A stretch of 64,000 bases of DNA from [Zimmermannella] alba NBRC 15616 (GCF_001570905.1 NZ_BCSO01000001.1:310001-374000); one strand, 5' to 3'. Numbered from the stretch's first letter, positions 47,221 through 56,071 are shown. Notes: generated by a model from the letters alone, not told the origin. Numbers and translations: made by a program.

Positions 47221-48465
47221 GTGACTGACATCCCAGCAGCAGCCGCTGCCGAACGACCGCTTCGTGTTTTGATTGCCGGGGACACCTTTGCCCCGGACGT
47301 CAACGGCGCCGCAACGTTCACGGAGCACCTTGCCTCGGGAATGGCCGCGCGCGGGCACGAAGTACACGTGCTGTGTCCGGCCGCGAGCCGACGTCACGGA
47401 ACCTGGCTGGAACGCTACGACGGGCAAACGATCACCGCACACCGCATCCGTTCGTTTCGCTGGTACCCGCACGATTGGCTTCGTTTCGCCTGGCCGTTCA
47501 CGGCTCGCCGGAATGCCCGTCGCGTGCTGGATGCGGTGAAGCCGGACGTTGTGCACTTCCAGTCTGCGGTCGTGCTTGGCCGCGCCGTCACCATCGAGGC
47601 TGCGGCGCGTGGTATCCGCATTGTCGGCACCAACCACCTCATGCCGGAAAACATCATGGAGCACTCGCTCATGCCCAAGGTGCTCCACGAGCCGATCGCG
47701 AAGACCTGGTGGCGGGATGCCGCGAAGACCTTCGCCCGCGCGCACGCGGTGACGACCCCGACGAGACGGGCGGCACGATTCCTCGAGCAGCAGGGCAAGG
47801 TTGAACACGTCCTCGCGATCTCGTGTGGTCTTCGCGTGAGCGACTACACGGCTGACCTCAGCGACAAGTCGCCGAAGCGCATCCTGTTCGTGGGCCGTGT
47901 CACCGGCGAGAAGCAGATCGACGTGCTGCTCAAGGCTTTCGCAAAGCTTCACGCCGAGATGCCAGACGTGGAACTCGGCATCGTCGGCGGGGGAGACCAG
48001 AAACACAATCTCGAGAAGCTCTCTGAGCAGCTCGGCGTTGCGGATCGGACGATCTTCCACGGCTATGTGAGCGACCAGGAGCTCCGCTCCCTTTACACAC
48101 ACGCGACGGTGTTCGCGATGCCGTCGATCGCGGAGCTGCAGTCGATTGCGTCCATGGAGGCAATGGCCTCCGGTCTTCCGCTCGTGGCGGCCAATGCGAT
48201 GGCACTGCCGCACCTGTGTCACGACGGCGAGAACGGCTTCCTCTTCGAGCCGGGCAATGTCGATGAGCTCGCTGAGCGTCTGCGTCAGGTGCTCACGATG
48301 AGTGAGGACGAGCGCGCGAAGCTCGCGAACAAGAGCCTCGAGATGGTTCAGGTGCACTCCATGGACCGCACGCTCGAACTCTTCGAGCGCCTCTACCGCG
48401 GCGAATCCATCGAGTCGGTCGCCCGCGACTCCTTCAACGAGCAAGACCGCACCCTCGACCACTAG
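47221..48465 (+). CDS. Glycosyltransferase family 4 protein
   Basis: A 414-residue GT-B enzyme. The N-terminal acceptor domain begins VLIAGDTFAPDVNGAATFTEHLA (G-rich loop). The C-terminal donor domain has RILFVGRVTGEKQIDVLLKAF, GIVGGGDQ, and the E-x7-E motif in SIAELQSIASMEAMASGLPLV. Close relatives in actinobacteria transfer glucose or mannose to lipid acceptors such as diacylglycerol or phosphatidylinositol mannosides; the sequence is consistent with such a role but does not prove it. The GTG start has AAGGA 8 nt upstream. A palindromic repeat follows 24 nt behind the stop codon. Confidence 0.88.
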   Translation: MTDIPAAAAAERPLRVLIAGDTFAPDVNGAATFTEHLASGMAARGHEVHVLCPAASRRHGTWLERYDGQTITAHRIRSFRWYPHDWLRFAWPFTARRNARRVLDAVKPDVVHFQSAVVLGRAVTIEAAARGIRIVGTNHLMPENIMEHSLMPKVLHEPIAKTWWRDAAKTFARAHAVTTPTRRAARFLEQQGKVEHVLAISCGLRVSDYTADLSDKSPKRILFVGRVTGEKQIDVLLKAFAKLHAEMPDVELGIVGGGDQKHNLEKLSEQLGVADRTIFHGYVSDQELRSLYTHATVFAMPSIAELQSIASMEAMASGLPLVAANAMALPHLCHDGENGFLFEPGNVDELAERLRQVLTMSEDERAKLANKSLEMVQVHSMDRTLELFERLYRGESIESVARDSFNEQDRTLDH

Positions 48466-48488
48466 CCACACGTGCGTCGTTCCCATGG

Positions 48489-48527
48489 CTCAGGTCGCAG
48501 TTACGACCCTAGGTCGCGCGACCTGAG
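48489..48527. repeat. Dispersed palindromic repeat, copy 2 (39 bp)
   Basis: This copy matches bases 10693-10731 at 36 of 39 positions and likewise lies between two convergent genes. The flank GCGGTG to its right is the reverse complement of the flank left of copy 1 (CACCGC), so the shared block is slightly longer if one copy is inverted. Its ends (CTCAGGTCGC and GCGACCTGAG) are complementary and enclose an imperfect inner palindrome around CCTAGG. Confidence 0.8.
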
Positions 48528-48557
48528 CGGTGAGAATCGGGGAGTCGGCGGGAGCCG

Positions 48558-48884
48558 CTAGTCCGCGAGGGCTTGCTCGAGGCGCTCGAGCTTGCCGTCG
48601 ATCTCGCCCGTGTGCCCCGGGCGGATGTCGGCCTTGATGACGAGCGAGATGCGGCTGCCGTAGGGCGCAACGGCCTCGGTCGCGCGCTTCACGACATCGA
48701 AGACCTCGTCCCACTCACCCTCGATCTCCGTGAACATCGAGCTGGTGCGGTTGGGAAGCCCGGACTCCCGCACGACGCGGACGGCCGCAGCAACCGCGCG
48801 GTGTACCGAATCCGCGTGTTCGCCCGCGCGAAGCGAGGGATCGCTCGGGGGTCCAGAGGGGGCAACTGAGAAGGCGACGATCAT
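48558..48884 (-). CDS. MTH1187/YkoF-like thiamine-binding family protein (DUF77)
   Basis: A 108-residue protein of the DUF77 family with its typical start MIVAFSVAPSG, the GLPNRTSSMFTEIEGEWDEV core and the end RISLVIKADIRPG. Members form ferredoxin-like oligomers, and some bind thiamine-like ligands; the physiological function is unclear. The -10 box TAGTCT lies 6 nt in front of the ATG on the minus strand, suggesting a leaderless mRNA. It is convergent with the glycosyltransferase gene, with the palindromic repeat between the two stops, and divergent from proB. Confidence 0.87.
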   Translation of the reverse strand: MIVAFSVAPSGPPSDPSLRAGEHADSVHRAVAAAVRVVRESGLPNRTSSMFTEIEGEWDEVFDVVKRATEAVAPYGSRISLVIKADIRPGHTGEIDGKLERLEQALAD

Positions 48885-48890
48885 AGAACC

Positions 48891-48896
48891 AGACTA
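48891..48896 (-). promoter_or_regulatory. -10 box of the leaderless DUF77 gene
   Basis: TAGTCT on the minus strand ends 6 nt before the ATG at 48884 (GGTTCT in between). Confidence 0.5.
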
Positions 48897-48965
48897 TGCG
48901 GCAAGGTGTGAGCTTCCGCAGGATTTACGGCCATCGCCGCAAGGGAGCGGTGGAACAATAGCAGT

Positions 48966-50141
48966 ATGACGTCGAACGCATCGTCCCCCGCACGTGCTCG
49001 AATCGCCGCCGCAAAGCGCATCGTCGTGAAGATCGGCTCATCCTCGCTCACGCGAGCAAATGGACGACTCGATATTGCGGCGCTCCGGCGCTTTGTGGAT
49101 GTGCTGGCTGAACGTCACGCCGAAGGTGTCGAAATTGTCCTCGTCACCTCGGGTGCTGTCGCAGCAGGTCTCGGCCCGCTCGATCTCCCGAGCCGTCCGA
49201 AGGACCTCGCGACTGTCCAGGCCGCTGCCTCGGTGGGTCAGGGCCTCCTCATCGGCCAGTACGCGGACGCCTTCGCCGCCTACGGCATCCCGGTCGGGCA
49301 GCTGCTGCTCACAACCGAAGACACCGTTCGCCGCTCGCGCTACCGGAACGTGTGGCGCACGGTCGACCGCATCCTTGCGCTCGGCGGCGTCCCGATCATC
49401 AATGAAAACGACGCGCTCGTCGCCGATGGCCGCGGCTTTGGCGATAACGACCGCATCGCCGCGCTCACCGCGCATCTCGTCCGCGCGGAAGGTCTCCTCC
49501 TCCTCACCGACGTGAATGGCCTCTATGACGGGCCGCCCTCGCAGGAGGGCACGAAGCGCATCCCCGAGGTCGAGAGCCTCGCCGACATCGCGCACGTGGA
49601 AATCGGTGGCTCCGGTTCGAGTGTCGGTACCGGCGGCATGGTCACGAAGCTTCGCGCCGCGGAGATCGCGGTCGAGTCGGGGACGCCCGTCATTCTCACG
49701 ACTGCGGCGAGCGCGCGCGAAGCACTCCGCGGCGAAGACGTCGGCACGTGCTTCGCGGCAAAGGACAAGCGTCCCTCGCGTCGTCAGCTGTGGCTTGCTC
49801 ACGCGGCGAAGACCGACGGCAAGATCCACGTGGATGAGGGCGCTGCCCGCGCGGTTGCTTCGGGACGCGCATCGCTCCTTGCCGCCGGTGTCACCGCGAT
49901 CGACGACAACCTCAACGCGAGTGACCCCGTATCGATTGTCGACCCGGAGGGCAAGGAGATTGCCCGTGGCCTGGTCGCCTTCGACTCGAGCCACGTGCGC
50001 GAAATGATCGGCAAGTCCACTGACGAGATAGCGAACGAACTCGGTGAAGACTACGGGCGCGCCGTCGTCCACCTTGACGACCTCGTCCTCGTCGGCCGAA
50101 GCCGCGGCAACCCGGGGCCCCTCGACGATCTCGAGCAGTAG
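48966..50141 (+). CDS. proB: Glutamate 5-kinase
   Basis: A 391-residue enzyme with the amino-acid kinase domain (RIVVKIGSSSLTR, VLVTSGAVAAGLGPL, INENDALVADGRGFGDNDRIAALTA, GTGGMVTKLRAAEIA) and a C-terminal PUA domain (about residues 285-375). It phosphorylates glutamate, the first step of proline synthesis. The ATG at 48966 lacks a clear ribosome-binding site; AACAAT (48954-48959) is a weak -10 candidate, so it may also be leaderless. proA follows but is separated by an iron-related gene. Confidence 0.96.
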   Translation: MTSNASSPARARIAAAKRIVVKIGSSSLTRANGRLDIAALRRFVDVLAERHAEGVEIVLVTSGAVAAGLGPLDLPSRPKDLATVQAAASVGQGLLIGQYADAFAAYGIPVGQLLLTTEDTVRRSRYRNVWRTVDRILALGGVPIINENDALVADGRGFGDNDRIAALTAHLVRAEGLLLLTDVNGLYDGPPSQEGTKRIPEVESLADIAHVEIGGSGSSVGTGGMVTKLRAAEIAVESGTPVILTTAASAREALRGEDVGTCFAAKDKRPSRRQLWLAHAAKTDGKIHVDEGAARAVASGRASLLAAGVTAIDDNLNASDPVSIVDPEGKEIARGLVAFDSSHVREMIGKSTDEIANELGEDYGRAVVHLDDLVLVGRSRGNPGPLDDLEQ

Positions 50142-50161
50142 CTCCCGAGCAGCGAAGCCGA

Positions 50162-50179
50162 AGTAAGGGTACCCTTACT
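50162..50179 (+). promoter_or_regulatory. Perfect 18-bp palindrome, probable DtxR/IdeR-type iron operator
   Basis: AGTAAGGGTACCCTTACT is identical to its own reverse complement. The AAGG-N-CCTT-like symmetry resembles DtxR/IdeR boxes (TTAGGTTAG-CTAACCTAA), and it lies 31 nt before the siderophore-interacting protein gene. It contains TACCCT (TANNNT), so a bound repressor would cover the promoter. Confidence 0.65.
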
Positions 50180-50209
50180 AGCTCCGTGTTCATGTCTGGA
50201 AGGAGCCAC

Positions 50210-51058
50210 ATGGCTGCCACGACGCTACCCACGAATCGCCCGCGGCCGCAGAAGCCACAAGCGATCCTCGAAGTCGTTGACGCCTGGGATCTCCCCTCGG
50301 GACTTCGCCGCGTTGTGCTTGGCGGCGACGGCTTCGCGCAGTACCAGGACAACGAGTTCAGCGACCGGTACGTGAAGTTTCTCTTCGCGGATGAACAGCT
50401 TGAGCCTCCCTATGACCTCGACGCGATTCGTGCGACGCAGCCCGAACTCCTCCCGAAGCGTCGTACCTACACCGTCCGCCAGGCCGAACACGAGGCGCAG
50501 CAGCTCACGGTCGACTTCTTCGTCCACGGTGACGAAGGAGTGGCTGGACCGTGGGCACGCCGCGCGCTGCCGGGGGAGCGCGCCGTGATCACCGGTGCAG
50601 GCGGCAAGTACGCGCCGCGCTCGGACGCTGACTGGCACCTGTTCGTCGGTGACTTGGCGGCGCTGCCAGCCATCAGTCAGAGCCTTGAACGCCTCGACGA
50701 GCACGCGCGGTGCCAGATTGTTCTCCACGCGCCGAAGGGCATCGAGCTTGACCTCGCGCTGCCGCGCGATGCAGTCGTTGTCCGGGTCGACGGCGAAGCG
50801 GCGGGGGATGAGGCGGAGAGCTCGCCGCTGCTCGAAGCCGTCGCATCCCTTGACTGGTTCCCGGGCGAACCGCAGTGCTTCGTGCACGGAGAACGTGGCA
50901 GCATGAAGCTGCTTCGCCGCCACCTTCTCACCGAACGAGGAGTACAGCGCGAGCTGCTCTCGCTCTCCGCCTATTGGGCAAAGGGGCGCACTGAAGATCG
51001 ATTCCAAGCCGAGAAGCGCGAACCGATCGGTCAGCTTGACCGAGATGACGCTCGCTAA
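50210..51058 (+). CDS. Siderophore-interacting protein (ferric-siderophore reductase)
   Basis: A 282-residue flavoprotein of the SIP/ViuB family. The FAD-binding half has FSDRYVKFLF and RTYTVR (85-90); HLFVGDLAALPAI starts the NAD(P)H-binding half, which ends with AYWAKGRTEDRF. SIPs reduce ferric siderophores in the cytoplasm to release iron. The ATG at 50210 has AAGGAG at 50200-50205. A perfect palindrome 31 nt upstream fits control by a DtxR-type repressor, so expression should rise when iron is low. The gene separates proB and proA, which are usually neighbours, and no siderophore importer is encoded nearby. Confidence 0.92.
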   Translation: MAATTLPTNRPRPQKPQAILEVVDAWDLPSGLRRVVLGGDGFAQYQDNEFSDRYVKFLFADEQLEPPYDLDAIRATQPELLPKRRTYTVRQAEHEAQQLTVDFFVHGDEGVAGPWARRALPGERAVITGAGGKYAPRSDADWHLFVGDLAALPAISQSLERLDEHARCQIVLHAPKGIELDLALPRDAVVVRVDGEAAGDEAESSPLLEAVASLDWFPGEPQCFVHGERGSMKLLRRHLLTERGVQRELLSLSAYWAKGRTEDRFQAEKREPIGQLDRDDAR

Positions 51059-51061
51059 ACT
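51056..51061 (+). promoter_or_regulatory. -10 box of a leaderless proA transcript
   Basis: TAAACT, the same hexamer as before ppk2, ends 6 nt before the ATG at 51068. It overlaps the stop codon of the SIP gene. TTGACC at 51036-51041 lies 14 bp upstream, which is shorter than the usual spacing. Confidence 0.6.
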
Positions 51062-51067
51062 TCCGGC

Positions 51068-52366
51068 ATGACGGAACGAATCGAGCTCACCCCTGACCTT
51101 CCGGCCGAGGACGCGATCCGCGAGATCGCCACCCGGGCAAAGATCGCCGCCCGCCCCCTCGCGACCGCCACGCGCGCGACGAAGGATCAGTCGCTCCTGC
51201 AGATCGCAGATGCGCTTGAAGCTGCATCCGCCGAGATCATCGAAGCCAATGCGCGCGACCTCGAGCGTGGACGTGCGAAAGGCACGAGCGCAGGATTGCT
51301 CGACCGTCTCGCCCTCGACGAGAGCCGCATCCACGGTATCGCCGAAGCTCTCCGTCAAGTCGCAGCGCTCCCGGATCCGGTGGGTGAGATCGTGCGTGGT
51401 TCGACGCTCGCCAACGGCCTCCGTCTCAAGCAGCTCCGCGTCCCGATGGGCGTCGTCGGCATGATCTACGAGGCCCGACCGAACGTCACGGTCGATGCAG
51501 CCGGTCTTGCCCTGAAGTCCGGGAACGCGGTCATCCTCCGCGGAGGGTCGGCAGCCGCAGCCTCCAACGAGGTGATTGTGCGTGTCATCGGTGAAGCGCT
51601 CGAGACGCAGGGCCTCTCAAAAGACCTTGTCCAGTCGATTGACCCGTGGGGGCGTGAGGGAGCGGTAGAGCTCATGCACGCCCGTGGTCTTGTGGATGTC
51701 CTTGTACCGCGCGGCGGGGCTGGCCTCATCCAGACCGTCATCACCGAGTCGACGGTGCCGACGATTGAAACCGGTACCGGCAACGTCCACGTGTATGTGG
51801 ATGCCGCCGCCGACCTCGAGAAGGCACTCAACATCGTCGTGAACGCAAAGACGCACCGACTCGGTGTCTGCAATGCCGCTGAGAACCTCCTCGTCCACTC
51901 GGCTGTCGCCGGCGAATTCGTGCCGCGCGTTGCCGCAGCCCTCGCCGAGCACAAGGTTCGCCTGCACACGGACGGGCGCTTCGCCTCGCTCGCGGAGGGT
52001 TCGGGAGCCGAGACCTCCGCCGCGACCGACGACGACTGGGACACCGAGTACCTCGACCTCGACATCTCCTGCGCCATCGTCGACTCACTTGACGAGGCGA
52101 TCGAACACATCCGCCGCCACACGAGCGGCCACACGGAAGCGATCGTCACCGAGCACCTCGGCACCTCAGAGCGATTTGTGGCGGAAGTTGATGCGGCTGC
52201 GGTCATGGTGAATGCTTCAACCCGCTTCACCGATGGCGGCGAGTTTGGTCTTGGTGCCGAGCTTGGCATCTCCACGCAGAAGCTCCACGCTCGCGGCCCC
52301 ATGGGCCTCGCTGAACTCACGACGACGAAGTGGGTCGTGAACGGCGACGGACACATCCGCTCCTAA
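51068..52366 (+). CDS. proA: Glutamate-5-semialdehyde dehydrogenase
   Basis: A 432-residue ProA. Landmarks are [32 protein letters not shown]-like [27 protein letters not shown], and the catalytic Cys in [15 protein letters not shown] (about residue 266). It reduces glutamyl-5-phosphate to the semialdehyde, which cyclises on the way to proline. The -10 box TAAACT 6 nt upstream of the ATG gives proA a promoter independent of the iron-regulated SIP gene, which makes sense given the broken proBA unit. The next element is tRNA-Met. Confidence 0.96.
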   Translation: MTERIELTPDLPAEDAIREIATRAKIAARPLATATRATKDQSLLQIADALEAASAEIIEANARDLERGRAKGTSAGLLDRLALDESRIHGIAEALRQVAALPDPVGEIVRGSTLANGLRLKQLRVPMGVVGMIYEARPNVTVDAAGLALKSGNAVILRGGSAAAASNEVIVRVIGEALETQGLSKDLVQSIDPWGREGAVELMHARGLVDVLVPRGGAGLIQTVITESTVPTIETGTGNVHVYVDAAADLEKALNIVVNAKTHRLGVCNAAENLLVHSAVAGEFVPRVAAALAEHKVRLHTDGRFASLAEGSGAETSAATDDDWDTEYLDLDISCAIVDSLDEAIEHIRRHTSGHTEAIVTEHLGTSERFVAEVDAAAVMVNASTRFTDGGEFGLGAELGISTQKLHARGPMGLAELTTTKWVVNGDGHIRS

Positions 52367-52369
52367 GCG

Positions 52370-52395
52370 TTGACAGCGTCCCGGGCCGGTAGCAT
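52370..52395 (+). promoter_or_regulatory. Probable promoter of tRNA-Met
   Basis: A consensus -35 TTGACA (52370-52375) follows the proA stop codon. The -10 is not certain: TAGCAT (52390-52395) is a good hexamer but only 14 bp away, whereas TCTACA (52395-52400) is 19 bp away. Confidence 0.45.
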
Positions 52396-52414
52396 CTACA
52401 TGCGCACTGCGCCC

Positions 52415-52488
52415 GGGGTGATAGCTCAGCTGGTTAGAGCAGTGGACTCATAATCCATCGGTCACGGGTTCAAGTCCCGTTCACCCCA
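52415..52488 (+). tRNA. tRNA-Met (anticodon CAT; elongator, tRNA-Ile2 not excluded)
   Basis: A 74-nt cloverleaf: acceptor GGGGTGA/TCACCCC, D arm GCTC-AGCTGGTTA-GAGC, anticodon stem GTGGA... with loop CTCATAA, and T arm ACGGG-TTCAAGT-CCCGT; discriminator A52488. The first base pair is G-C, so it is not initiator tRNA. CAT anticodons also occur in tRNA-Ile modified by TilS (lysidine), and I cannot separate the two with certainty. Confidence 0.9.
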
Positions 52489-52568
52489 CTCGTGCCCTCA
52501 TCGGTCGCTGCGACCCAGGACGGCAAGACGCTCCCCGACACGTTCAACGTTTCGTTGGCATGGCCCGG

Positions 52569-52574
52569 TACGGT
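52569..52574 (+). promoter_or_regulatory. -10 box of a leaderless glgP transcript
   Basis: TACGGT ends 7 nt before the GTG at 52582, the start that fits the family N-terminus. Confidence 0.5.
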
Positions 52575-52581
52575 TAGCCCT

Positions 52582-55131
52582 GTGAAGGCCTACGACACCG
52601 TGACCATTTCCGCCGTCCTCCCCGAGAACCTCGAGCTGCTGCGCACGCTCGCGAAGAACCTTCGCTGGTCGTGGCGAGCGGAGACGGAGCGCCTGTTCAA
52701 GTCGATCGACCCGGAACTCTGGGAAGCAACGGGGCGCAACCCGATTGTGCTTCTCACGAAGCTCTCGGCGCACCGCATTGCCGAACTGCGCGAGGACGAG
52801 GATTTCCTCCACCGCCTGCAGGTCGAGGTGGAAGAACTCGAGGAGTACATGGGTGCCGACCGCTGGTTCGACAAGGCCTCGCGCGAACATGACGATCACC
52901 TCACCTCGATCGCGTACTTCTCGATGGAGTTCGGCATCACGCAGTCACTCCCGGTCTACTCCGGTGGCCTCGGCGTCCTTGCCGGCGACCACATGAAGTC
53001 TGCGTCTGACCTCGGTGTGCCGATCATCGGTGTGGGGCTCCTCTACACCTACGGCTACTTCACGCAGACTCTCTCGCGCGAGGGATGGCAGCAGGAGAAT
53101 TACACGGTCCACCCGCCGGAGGAACTTCCGATCGACCCAGTGTGCGGCGAGAACGGCGAGCAGCTCCACATCCAGGTGGGATTCCCGGAGGGACGCGTCG
53201 TTGAGGTCGCCCTCTGGAAGGCCCAGGTGGGTCGCGTGCCGCTGCTGCTCCTCGACACGAACATCCCCGAGAACCCGGAAGACTTCCGCGCCATCACCGA
53301 CCGCCTTTACGGTGGCGACATTGAGCACCGCATCAAGCAGGAACTCATCCTCGGTGTCGGCGGCGTCCGCGCCGTCCAGGCCTACTGCGCTGCGGTCGAT
53401 CGCCCCGAGCCCGGCGTCTACCACATGAACGAGGGCCACGCGGGCTTCTCAGGCGTCGAGCGCATGGGCCAGCTCATGGCGAAGGGCGCAAGCTTTGAGA
53501 CAGCGCTCGCCTCGGTCCGCGCCTCGACGCTCTTCACGACCCACACGCCGGTTCCCGCGGGCATCGACCGCTTTGACGTTCACCTCGCGCACCGCTACCT
53601 GGCTGCGGACGCGCAGGGCCGGTCGACGCTCGTCTCGCACGTTCCTGTCGAGCGTGTCATTGCGCTCGGTGCCGAAGACGACCCTTCGCGCTTCAACATG
53701 GCGCACCTGGGCCTCCGACTTGCCCAGTACGCCAACGGTGTTGCGAAGCTCCACGGCAAGGTCTCGCGTGCGATGTTCAAGGACCTCTATCCGAACTTCG
53801 CAGAGGATGAGGTGCCGATCACGTCGATCACGAACGGTGTTCACATCCCGACTTGGACTCGCGGCCCGATCAAACCGATCATCGCGGCCATGAGCGGCCA
53901 GCGAAACGTCGCCACCGCCAACCACTGGCACTTCCCGGATGCCGTGGGGCTCGAAGAGCTCTGGCGCGTGCGCAATGAGCTCCGCCGCGACCTCGTCGAA
54001 CTTGCCCGGAAGTCGGTGCACGACTCCTGGGTTGCTCGCGGTGCGCAGCCGGTCGAGCTTCGCTGGACGCGAAAGCTCCTCGACGAAAACGCTCTCACGG
54101 TCGGCTTCGCTCGTCGTGTCTCGACCTACAAGCGCCTCACGCTCATGCTCCAGAACCCTGAGCGCCTCGCGGCCATCCTCCGCAACGAAGAGCGCCCTGT
54201 GCAGTTCGTCATCGCCGGTAAGGCTCACCCGGCTGACATGGGCGGCAAGCAGCTCCTGCAGGAGCTCGTGCGCTTCGCCGATGAGGCGGGCGTCCGCGAC
54301 CGCATCGTCTTCCTGCCCGACTACAACGTCACGATTGCGAAGGTGCTCTGCGCTGGTTCGGATGTCTGGCTGAACAATCCCGTTCGCCCGCAGGAAGCCT
54401 CCGGAACCTCAGGCATGAAGGCCGTGCTGAACGGCTGCCTCACCTTCTCGATCTCCGACGGCTGGTGGGACGAGATGCGCGACGACGAGGTGGGTTGGAC
54501 GATCCCGGATGCCGTCCACCCCGACCCGCGTGTGCGCGACCAGTGGGAATCGAACGCCCTCTACGACATCCTCGAGCACGAGATCGCGGCAAAGTTCTAC
54601 GACCGTGACGACCGTGGCCTTCCGGTCGAGTGGATGCAGATGGTTCGCGACTCGATCTCGAAGGTCGGCCCGCAGGTCTCCGCAGAGCGCATGGTTCGCG
54701 ACTACGTCACCGAGCTGTACCTCCCGGCTGGACGCAGCGGCCGCATGATCGCCGACCTCGCCGACGCGGAGCAGTTCGCCGCGTGGAAGCAAAGCGTGAG
54801 TCAGGCATGGCAAGGCGTGCGCGTGAGCGGCGTCGAAGCCTCGACCGAAAACCGTGTGGAAGGCGGCATCATCCACCTCGCAGCACACGTCGACCGCGGC
54901 AGTTTGCAGGCGAGCGAGATCCGCGTCGAAGCTGTGGTGGGGGAGCGCGATGCTGCCGACACCCTTTGCAACCCGCACATCCACGAGATGACGTCGGATG
55001 ACGAGGGCCGCTACCGCGCGAGCATCACGGTCGACGAGCCTGCTGAGCTCGGCTACACGGTGCGCGTGGTTCCGCATCACCGCTTCCTGAAGTCGCCGGC
55101 GGAACTCGGCCTCATCCGCACCCCGCACTGA
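52582..55131 (+). CDS. glgP: Alpha-glucan family phosphorylase
   Basis: An 849-residue phosphorylase of the short (DUF3417-containing) type. It starts ISAVLPENLELLRTLAKNLRWSW, with YFSMEFGITQSLPVYSGGLG, NEGHAGF and ITNGVHIPTW in the middle and the PLP-binding block EASGTSGMKAVLNG (Lys). It releases glucose-1-phosphate from alpha-1,4-glucans such as glycogen; related proteins act on maltodextrin or maltose-1-phosphate products. The GTG at 52582 is preferred over 52492 because of the TACGGT box 7 nt upstream and because the extra 30 residues do not resemble the family. The last 100 residues are a beta-rich addition. A strong terminator follows. Confidence 0.93.
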   Translation: MKAYDTVTISAVLPENLELLRTLAKNLRWSWRAETERLFKSIDPELWEATGRNPIVLLTKLSAHRIAELREDEDFLHRLQVEVEELEEYMGADRWFDKASREHDDHLTSIAYFSMEFGITQSLPVYSGGLGVLAGDHMKSASDLGVPIIGVGLLYTYGYFTQTLSREGWQQENYTVHPPEELPIDPVCGENGEQLHIQVGFPEGRVVEVALWKAQVGRVPLLLLDTNIPENPEDFRAITDRLYGGDIEHRIKQELILGVGGVRAVQAYCAAVDRPEPGVYHMNEGHAGFSGVERMGQLMAKGASFETALASVRASTLFTTHTPVPAGIDRFDVHLAHRYLAADAQGRSTLVSHVPVERVIALGAEDDPSRFNMAHLGLRLAQYANGVAKLHGKVSRAMFKDLYPNFAEDEVPITSITNGVHIPTWTRGPIKPIIAAMSGQRNVATANHWHFPDAVGLEELWRVRNELRRDLVELARKSVHDSWVARGAQPVELRWTRKLLDENALTVGFARRVSTYKRLTLMLQNPERLAAILRNEERPVQFVIAGKAHPADMGGKQLLQELVRFADEAGVRDRIVFLPDYNVTIAKVLCAGSDVWLNNPVRPQEASGTSGMKAVLNGCLTFSISDGWWDEMRDDEVGWTIPDAVHPDPRVRDQWESNALYDILEHEIAAKFYDRDDRGLPVEWMQMVRDSISKVGPQVSAERMVRDYVTELYLPAGRSGRMIADLADAEQFAAWKQSVSQAWQGVRVSGVEASTENRVEGGIIHLAAHVDRGSLQASEIRVEAVVGERDAADTLCNPHIHEMTSDDEGRYRASITVDEPAELGYTVRVVPHHRFLKSPAELGLIRTPH

Positions 55132-55148
55132 CGATTCACCGTGTGAGC

Positions 55149-55183
55149 GCGAAGTGGTCGCCCAATCGGGGCGGCCACTTCGC
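55149..55183 (+). terminator. Terminator after glgP
   Basis: GCGAAGTGG (55149-55157) pairs with CCACTTCGC (55175-55183), extended by a G-U and the 5-bp CGCCC/GGGCG inner stem with a 5-nt loop. CTGTTTCC follows. Confidence 0.85.
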
Positions 55184-55243
55184 TGTTTCCGGCGGGAATG
55201 TCGGTGAATTTTCCGCCCACGGCGCAAACACGCCGAACCCCTA

Positions 55244-55283
55244 AATAACACCCTTGTTATTCCTGGGTAGCCTCATGCATAAT
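55244..55283 (+). promoter_or_regulatory. Promoter and overlapping inverted repeat of the DUF3145 gene
   Basis: TTGTTA (55254-55259) and CATAAT (55278-55283) are spaced by 18 bp. The inverted repeat AATAACA-N4-TGTTATT (55244-55261) covers the -35 element and is notably AT-rich against its surroundings. It looks like the binding site of a dimeric regulator. The 5' untranslated region is about 90 nt long. Confidence 0.55.
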
Positions 55284-55381
55284 TCCAGTGACGACAGAAA
55301 TGTCCAAAGCTTCATAGGGTGCCGCAAGGCTCCGTTCCATCGGTCGTTGGGGAAGACGGTCCACTGGAATGGAGGAGAAAC

Positions 55382-55885
55382 ATGGCAGCACCGACCGCCC
55401 GAGGAGTGCTTTACGTGCACTCCTCTCCAAAGGCGCTCTGCTCCCACGTTGAGTGGGGGGTGGGGCGCGTCCTCGGCACGCCCGCACAGCTGCCGTGGAT
55501 TGAGCAGCCCATCATGCCCGGCGCGAAGCGTGCCGAATTCCCGTGGGAAGGCAAGCCTGGCACTGCGGCACAGATCGCAAGCGAGCTTCGTGGCTGGCTA
55601 CACCTTCGCTTTGAAGTGACCGAAGAGCCCAGCGATGGCCGCGACGGTGGACGCTGGATGCACACTCCGGAACTCGGCATCTTCTACACCCAGTGCGACT
55701 CCGCCGGGAATGCTGTTGTTCCGGAGGACCGCATTCGCTACGCCATGGAGATCTCCGGCGGCAATGCCTCGGAACTCCACCGTGAACTGCGTCTCGCCCT
55801 TGGTCAGGCCTGGGACGACGAACTTGAGCCCTTCCGCACCGCGGGCGACAACAGCCCCGTCGTGTGGATGCACCGCGTCGGCTAG
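55382..55885 (+). CDS. DUF3145 family protein
   Basis: A 167-residue cytosolic protein of a family found only in actinobacteria. The sequence features TARGVLYVHSSPKALCSHVEWGVG at the start, a proline-tryptophan turn (LPWIEQP), FPWEGKPGTAA, and LGIFYTQCDSAGN in the second half. No function is established. The ATG has a perfect GGAGGAG at 55370-55376. It is found close to the fab cluster here as in many relatives, and its promoter carries an inverted repeat. The mRNA may end at the weak hairpin GGCGAC/GTCGCC at 56002-56027. Confidence 0.9.
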   Translation: MAAPTARGVLYVHSSPKALCSHVEWGVGRVLGTPAQLPWIEQPIMPGAKRAEFPWEGKPGTAAQIASELRGWLHLRFEVTEEPSDGRDGGRWMHTPELGIFYTQCDSAGNAVVPEDRIRYAMEISGGNASELHRELRLALGQAWDDELEPFRTAGDNSPVVWMHRVG

Positions 55886-56052
55886 TGAGGTCGACTTGCG
55901 CGCGGCCATGTCGACGCCACGGACACGGGTCGTCAAGAGTTGCGGCATGAGTTTTGATGAGGCATCCGGCGCACTGTTCGCCGGCATGAGGGGGTAGCCC
56001 CGGCGACTGCGTTCACCCGCGGTCGCCCCCGTTGACATTCCCCACTCCATAC

Positions 56053-56071
56053 TTCGAAGCCACGCTTCGAA
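56053..56071. repeat. Inverted repeat upstream of the FBP-domain remnant
   Basis: TTCGAAGC (56053-56060) and GCTTCGAA (56064-56071) are perfect complements with a 3-nt spacer. It lies 21 nt before the remnant's ATG and may have been its operator or a leader hairpin. In the remaining space from 55886 to 56091 I see no gene. Confidence 0.5.

Noticed and set aside
55382-55885. DUF3145 gene as part of the fab operon
   Set aside because: It is on the opposite strand with its own promoter and is separated by the FBP remnant; only shared regulation is possible.
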